DNA of 10,634 nucleotides from DATFWK01 sp035259345 (lineage in GTDB: Bacteria; Actinomycetota; Thermoleophilia; Miltoncostaeales; Miltoncostaeaceae). Below, piece by piece: positions 8,154-10,634 of the stretch. Where the stretch lies: NCBI GenBank assembly GCA_035259345.1, contig DATFWK010000135.1:1-10634 (forward strand). Reading direction: 5' to 3'. The notes under the pieces were generated by a model. The model did not search any database, was not told where the DNA came from, and saw only the letters and a program-made list of their open reading frames with translations. How positions within the stretch are numbered: position 1 is the first letter of the stretch; each line of letters opens with the position of its first letter. The translations under genes were made by a program, and so were the position numbers.

Positions 8154-8200
8154 AGGGCGGGTGGGCACGACCCAAGGACAGCAGGGCGGCGGCGCCCACC

Positions 8201-8222
8201 GCTTTCGCCCTCCGGCCAAAGC
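8201..8222. promoter_or_regulatory. Imperfect inverted repeat in the PucR/glnA spacer
   Basis: GCTTTCGCC (8201-8209) and GGCCAAAGC (8214-8222) are reverse complements at eight of nine positions, around a four-base centre. The outer GCTTT/AAAGC arms stand out in very GC-rich surroundings. The site lies between the divergent PucR-type and glnA starts, about 48 bases upstream of the PucR-type ATG and 110 upstream of the glnA ATG. It is a candidate regulator-binding site; function is inferred. Confidence 0.35.
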
Positions 8223-8280
8223 CTGGCGCGGCGGCCTTCGCCCGCGCGGGAACGGCACTGCGCGCCCTCGGGGCCGTTGC

Positions 8281-8286
8281 TACCCT
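8281..8286 (+). promoter_or_regulatory. Possible -10 element for glnA
   Basis: TACCCT fits the actinobacterial TANNNT -10 pattern and would place transcription start near 8293, leaving a leader of about 40 bases. No good -35 sequence is found 16-19 bases upstream, so support is weak. The leader contains a GC stem (8299-8304 with 8313-8318) just before the ribosome site. Confidence 0.25.
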
Positions 8287-8322
8287 CGCCCCGCGTGCCG
8301 CGGGCGGCGCGCCCCGCGACCC

Positions 8323-8327
8323 AGGAG
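8323..8327 (+). promoter_or_regulatory. glnA ribosome binding site
   Basis: AGGAG lies five bases before the ATG at 8333. It is the strongest Shine-Dalgarno in the window and fixes the glnA start. It agrees with the normal N-terminus of the family. Confidence 0.75.
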
Positions 8328-8332
8328 CGCCG

Positions 8333-9655
8333 ATGACCAAGCAGGAGGTCCTCTCCCTCGTCGAGCAGCTCGACGTGAAGTTCATCCGGCTGTGGTTCAC
8401 GGACATCCTGGGACAGCTGAAGAGCTTCGCGATCACCAAGGAGCAGCTCGACGCGGCGCTGGACCACGGGACCGGCTTCGACGGCTCCTCGATCACCGGC
8501 TTCAACGCGATCGAGGAGTCGGACATGGTGGCGCGGCCGGACCCTGAGACCTTCACGCTCCTGCCCTACCGGCCCCGCGAGCAGGCCGTCGCCCGGATGT
8601 TCGCCGACGTGCAGGTGCCCGACGGCGAGCCCTACGAAGGCGATCCGCGCTACGTGCTGCGGCGGGCGCTCGAGCGGGCACAGTCGATGGGCTTCGACGA
8701 CTACATGCTGAGCCCCGAGCTCGAGTACTTCTACTTCCGCGACTCGGCGGGGCCGACGCCGCTCGACAAGGGCGGCTACTTCGACCTGACCACCCTGGAC
8801 GCAGCCAGCGACGTCAGGCGGGAGACGGTGCTCGCACTGGAGGCGATGGGCATCGCGGTCGACTTCTCCCACCACGAGGTCGGCCCCTCACAGCACGAGA
8901 TCGACATGCGGGTGGCGGGCGCCCTGCAGATGGCCGACAACGTCATGACCTACCGCACGGTCGTCAAGGAGGTGGCCCACAAGAACGGCTGGTTCGCCAC
9001 CTTCATGCCGAAGCCGCTGTTCGGCGAGAACGGCAGCGGCATGCACACGCACCAGAGCCTCTTCCGCGACGGCCGGAACGCGTTCTTCGACCCGGACGAC
9101 GAGCATTACCTCTCGGAGGTCGCGAAGGGCTTCATCGCCGGGCAGCTGCGCCACGCCCGGGAGATGGCCTGCGTGTTCGCCCAGTGGGTCAACTCGTACA
9201 AGCGCCTGGTGCCCGGCTACGAGGCGCCGGTCTACACGGCGTGGAGCCGGCGGAACCGCTCGGCCCTGATCCGCGTGCCCGTCCACCAGCCGGGCAAGGA
9301 GCACCTCACGCGCGCCGAGATCCGCTGCCCGGACCCGGCGTGCAACCCCTACCTCACGTTCGCCGTGCTGCTGCACGCCGGCCTCGACGGCATCGAGAAG
9401 GGCTACGAGCTGCCGCCGCCGATGGACCTCAACCTCTACGACCTCGGCCACGACGAGCGCGTCAAGGCGGGCGTGGAGTCGCTGCCGGAGTCGCTGGGCG
9501 AGGCCATCGAGCTGGGCGCCGAGAGCGAGCTCCTGCTGCGGGCCTTCGGCGAGCACATCCACTCCCGCTTCGTCGAGATCAAGCGCGCGGAGTGGGAGGA
9601 CTACCGGGTGCAGATCACCCCGTACGAGATCGAGCGCTATCTGCCGGTGCTCTGA
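8333..9655 (+). CDS. glnA: Type I glutamine synthetase
   Basis: This 440-residue enzyme joins ammonia to glutamate using ATP, in the cytoplasm, as a dodecamer in this family. Family landmarks: GFDGSSITGF (48-57), the metal/glutamate region SPELEY (127-132) and HHEVGPSQHEID (180-191), NGSGMHTHQSL (233-243), the glutamate-binding loop VPGYEAP (293-299), RRNRSALIRVP (306-316), and RCPDPACNPYLTFAVLLHAG (331-350). The length and absence of the extra insert fit the shorter GSI-alpha type, which is usually feedback-inhibited rather than adenylylated. Yet NLYDL (367-371) carries a tyrosine in the position and context of the GSI-beta adenylylation site, though followed by GHDER instead of PPEE. Start fixed by AGGAG at 8323. 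It is divergent from a PucR-type regulator and converges with the NHL gene after four bases. Since many actinobacteria have several glnA paralogues, whether this is the main one is unknown. Confidence 0.95.
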   Translation: MTKQEVLSLVEQLDVKFIRLWFTDILGQLKSFAITKEQLDAALDHGTGFDGSSITGFNAIEESDMVARPDPETFTLLPYRPREQAVARMFADVQVPDGEPYEGDPRYVLRRALERAQSMGFDDYMLSPELEYFYFRDSAGPTPLDKGGYFDLTTLDAASDVRRETVLALEAMGIAVDFSHHEVGPSQHEIDMRVAGALQMADNVMTYRTVVKEVAHKNGWFATFMPKPLFGENGSGMHTHQSLFRDGRNAFFDPDDEHYLSEVAKGFIAGQLRHAREMACVFAQWVNSYKRLVPGYEAPVYTAWSRRNRSALIRVPVHQPGKEHLTRAEIRCPDPACNPYLTFAVLLHAGLDGIEKGYELPPPMDLNLYDLGHDERVKAGVESLPESLGEAIELGAESELLLRAFGEHIHSRFVEIKRAEWEDYRVQITPYEIERYLPVL

Positions 9656-9663
9656 GCGCTCAG
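9652..9663. other. 12-bp palindrome containing both convergent stop codons
   Basis: CTGAGCGCTCAG is perfectly self-complementary and contains the TGA of glnA (9653-9655) and the TGA of the opposite-strand NHL gene (9660-9662), with only four bases between them. With no loop it is a poor hairpin, and no other terminator is visible here, so the transcripts may overlap at their 3' ends. The symmetry may simply arise from two TGA stops facing each other. Confidence 0.5.
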
Positions 9664-10634
9664 CGGGCCCGGACGACGATCCGGGCGCCCGCGGCCGCAC
9701 CGCCCGGCATCGTGAGGCGGACGAGGTAGGTGCCCCGCCGGGTGAATGCGGGGAGGCGGAGGAGGTTCAGGCCCGCCCTGGCCGTCGGGCGGGCTCGCAG
9801 CACGAGGCGGCGCCCGCGGCGGACGACCACGAGCACCCGCCCGGCAGAGCTTGCGCGGTAGCGGATGACCACGGGCACCCGGACCCGTGCTGCGAGCGGC
9901 CGTCCGAGGATCGACAGGCTCACGTGCACGCCCGCGCGCCGCGGGCTCGCGGGGGCGTCGCCGGCGCCAGGCGCAAGCCCTGCCGGCGCGAGCACGGCCG
10001 GAGCGGTCGCGACCGGCGTCCCGAGCGCGACACGGCGCACGCGGTTGTTGCCGAGGTCGGCGATGAGGAAGCTCCCGTCCGGCATCAGCGCCAAGCCGTG
10101 GGGCTGGTTGAGCTGCGCCTGCGTCGCGAGGCCGCCGTCGCCGCCGAACCCGCCTGCGCCGGTCCCCGCGACCGTCGTGATCGTGCCGTCCGGCGCGACC
10201 ATGCGGATGCGCGCGCCGTCCCGCTCGCCGATCAGGACGCCGCCGCCGCCCGGGGAGAGCGAGACCGAGTACGGCCCGCTGAGCTGGGCCTGCGTCGCCG
10301 GGCCGCCATCCCCCCCGGAGCCCGCGACCCCCGTTCCCGCGAAGGTCGTGATCGTCCCGTCAGGGGCGACGCGGCGGACGCGCTGATTGTCCCGGTCCGG
10401 GAAGAGGAAGCTCCCGTCCGGCATCGCCAGCACCATGCACGGCGCGTTCAGCTGCGCCTGCGTCGCCGGGCCGTTGTCGCCGGAGAAGCCGTTCACGCCC
10501 GTGCCCGCGACGGTCGTGATGGTGCCGTCTGCCGCCACCTTGCGGATGCGGTGGTTCCCGCGGTCGGCGATCAGGAAGCCGCCGTCTGCCGTCGGGCTCG
10601 CGGCGTAGGGCTGGTTCAGCAACGCCTGGGTGGC
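9660..10634 (-). CDS. NHL-repeat beta-propeller protein with C-terminal beta-sandwich tail (5'-partial)
   Basis: The frame stays open through the right edge, so the true N-terminus, and probably a signal peptide, lies outside; 324 residues are visible. Numbering from the leucine at 10620-10622, three full NHL-type repeats of 56-57 residues (1-56, 57-112, 113-169) and a partial fourth (170-198) each hold DGSFLIAD..N.RVRRVA, DGTITTVAGTG and GDGGPATQAQL, the pattern of one propeller blade plus a Gly-rich loop. A Pro/Ala linker (199-231) leads to an Arg/Val-rich beta-sandwich tail (about 232-320; SAGRVLVVVRRGRR, ARAGLNLLRLP), like tails on secreted actinobacterial proteins. It likely acts outside the cell as a binding scaffold; no catalytic residues can be assigned. 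The TTG at 10622 is inside a repeat and not a start. The gene converges with glnA. Confidence 0.88.
   Translation of the reverse strand, partial: ATQALLNQPYAASPTADGGFLIADRGNHRIRKVAADGTITTVAGTGVNGFSGDNGPATQAQLNAPCMVLAMPDGSFLFPDRDNQRVRRVAPDGTITTFAGTGVAGSGGDGGPATQAQLSGPYSVSLSPGGGGVLIGERDGARIRMVAPDGTITTVAGTGAGGFGGDGGLATQAQLNQPHGLALMPDGSFLIADLGNNRVRRVALGTPVATAPAVLAPAGLAPGAGDAPASPRRAGVHVSLSILGRPLAARVRVPVVIRYRASSAGRVLVVVRRGRRLVLRARPTARAGLNLLRLPAFTRRGTYLVRLTMPGGAAAGARIVVRAR
10029..10634 (-). repeat. Tandem in-frame repeats of about 168 bp (NHL blades)
   Basis: Units lie at 10455-10622 (168 bp), 10287-10454 (168 bp), 10116-10286 (171 bp) and a partial one at 10029-10115, with the end of another at 10623-10634. 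The most constant DNA stretch encodes ATQAQLN; on the plus strand it reads close to CAGCTGCGCCTGCGTCGC. Differences between units are mostly at third codon positions, so they are under protein-level selection rather than freshly duplicated. Confidence 0.8.

Noticed and set aside
8154..8258. N-terminal extension of the PucR-type regulator to 8258
   Set aside because: It is Arg/Pro-rich with no family similarity and would consume the divergent regulatory spacer.
8299..8318. GC stem in the glnA leader as a riboswitch or attenuator
   Set aside because: It has only a 6-bp stem in extremely GC-rich DNA, and no conserved riboswitch motif is visible; such stems are expected by chance.
10029..10634. 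Regular repeats as a CRISPR array or satellite
   Set aside because: The repeats are in-frame 168-171 bp units coding for NHL propeller blades, with changes mainly at silent positions and no repeat-spacer structure.

Overview
This is a GC-rich chromosomal window with the look of an actinobacterium. The best guess is class Thermoleophilia (Solirubrobacterales-like). That rests on codon and base bias, a glutamine synthetase beside a PucR-type regulator, a CGNR-type regulator, and a secreted-type NHL protein with an Arg-rich beta-sandwich tail. No 16S rRNA or other taxonomic marker is present, so this is inference. I see no tRNA, rRNA, CRISPR array, insertion sequence, integrase or phage gene. 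Nine protein genes fill almost the whole window, and no gene-free stretch exceeds 200 bases.

Left block (1-4366, all minus strand). Reading downstream from 4366: a CGNR/ABATE-type regulator, a membrane-anchored GGDEF-EAL cyclic-di-GMP enzyme (36 bp gap), an unrecognised protein made of two copies of one domain (68 bp gap), and a polyprenol-phosphate mannose synthase-like family 2 glycosyltransferase. The last two overlap in an ATGA junction and are very likely translationally coupled. The glycosyltransferase runs off the left edge.

Middle (4241-5076). A small alpha/beta-hydrolase-fold protein is divergent from the CGNR regulator. A 12-bp perfect palindrome lies in the AT-rich spot between them. 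The hydrolase-like protein has glycine where the nucleophile serine should be, so it may not be a classical hydrolase. It converges on the next gene at a strong 11-bp hairpin, probably a bidirectional terminator.

Right block (5074-8153, minus strand). A PucR-family regulator, a YihY/BrkB-type six-helix membrane protein and an unrecognised 171-residue protein follow each other closely and may be one operon. The PucR gene is divergent from a type I glutamine synthetase gene (8333-9655, plus). The shared 179-bp spacer holds an imperfect inverted repeat and a possible glnA promoter, which suggests, but does not prove, that the regulator acts on nitrogen assimilation.

Right edge (9660-10634, minus strand). 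An NHL-repeat beta-propeller protein with a 56-57-residue repeat period is cut off at its N-terminal side. It converges on glnA with only four bases between stop codons.

I did not find a clear new multi-gene system. The items most worth a second look are the serine-less hydrolase with its divergent CGNR regulator and shared palindrome, the PucR/glnA divergent region, and the duplicated-domain protein coupled to the mannosyltransferase.
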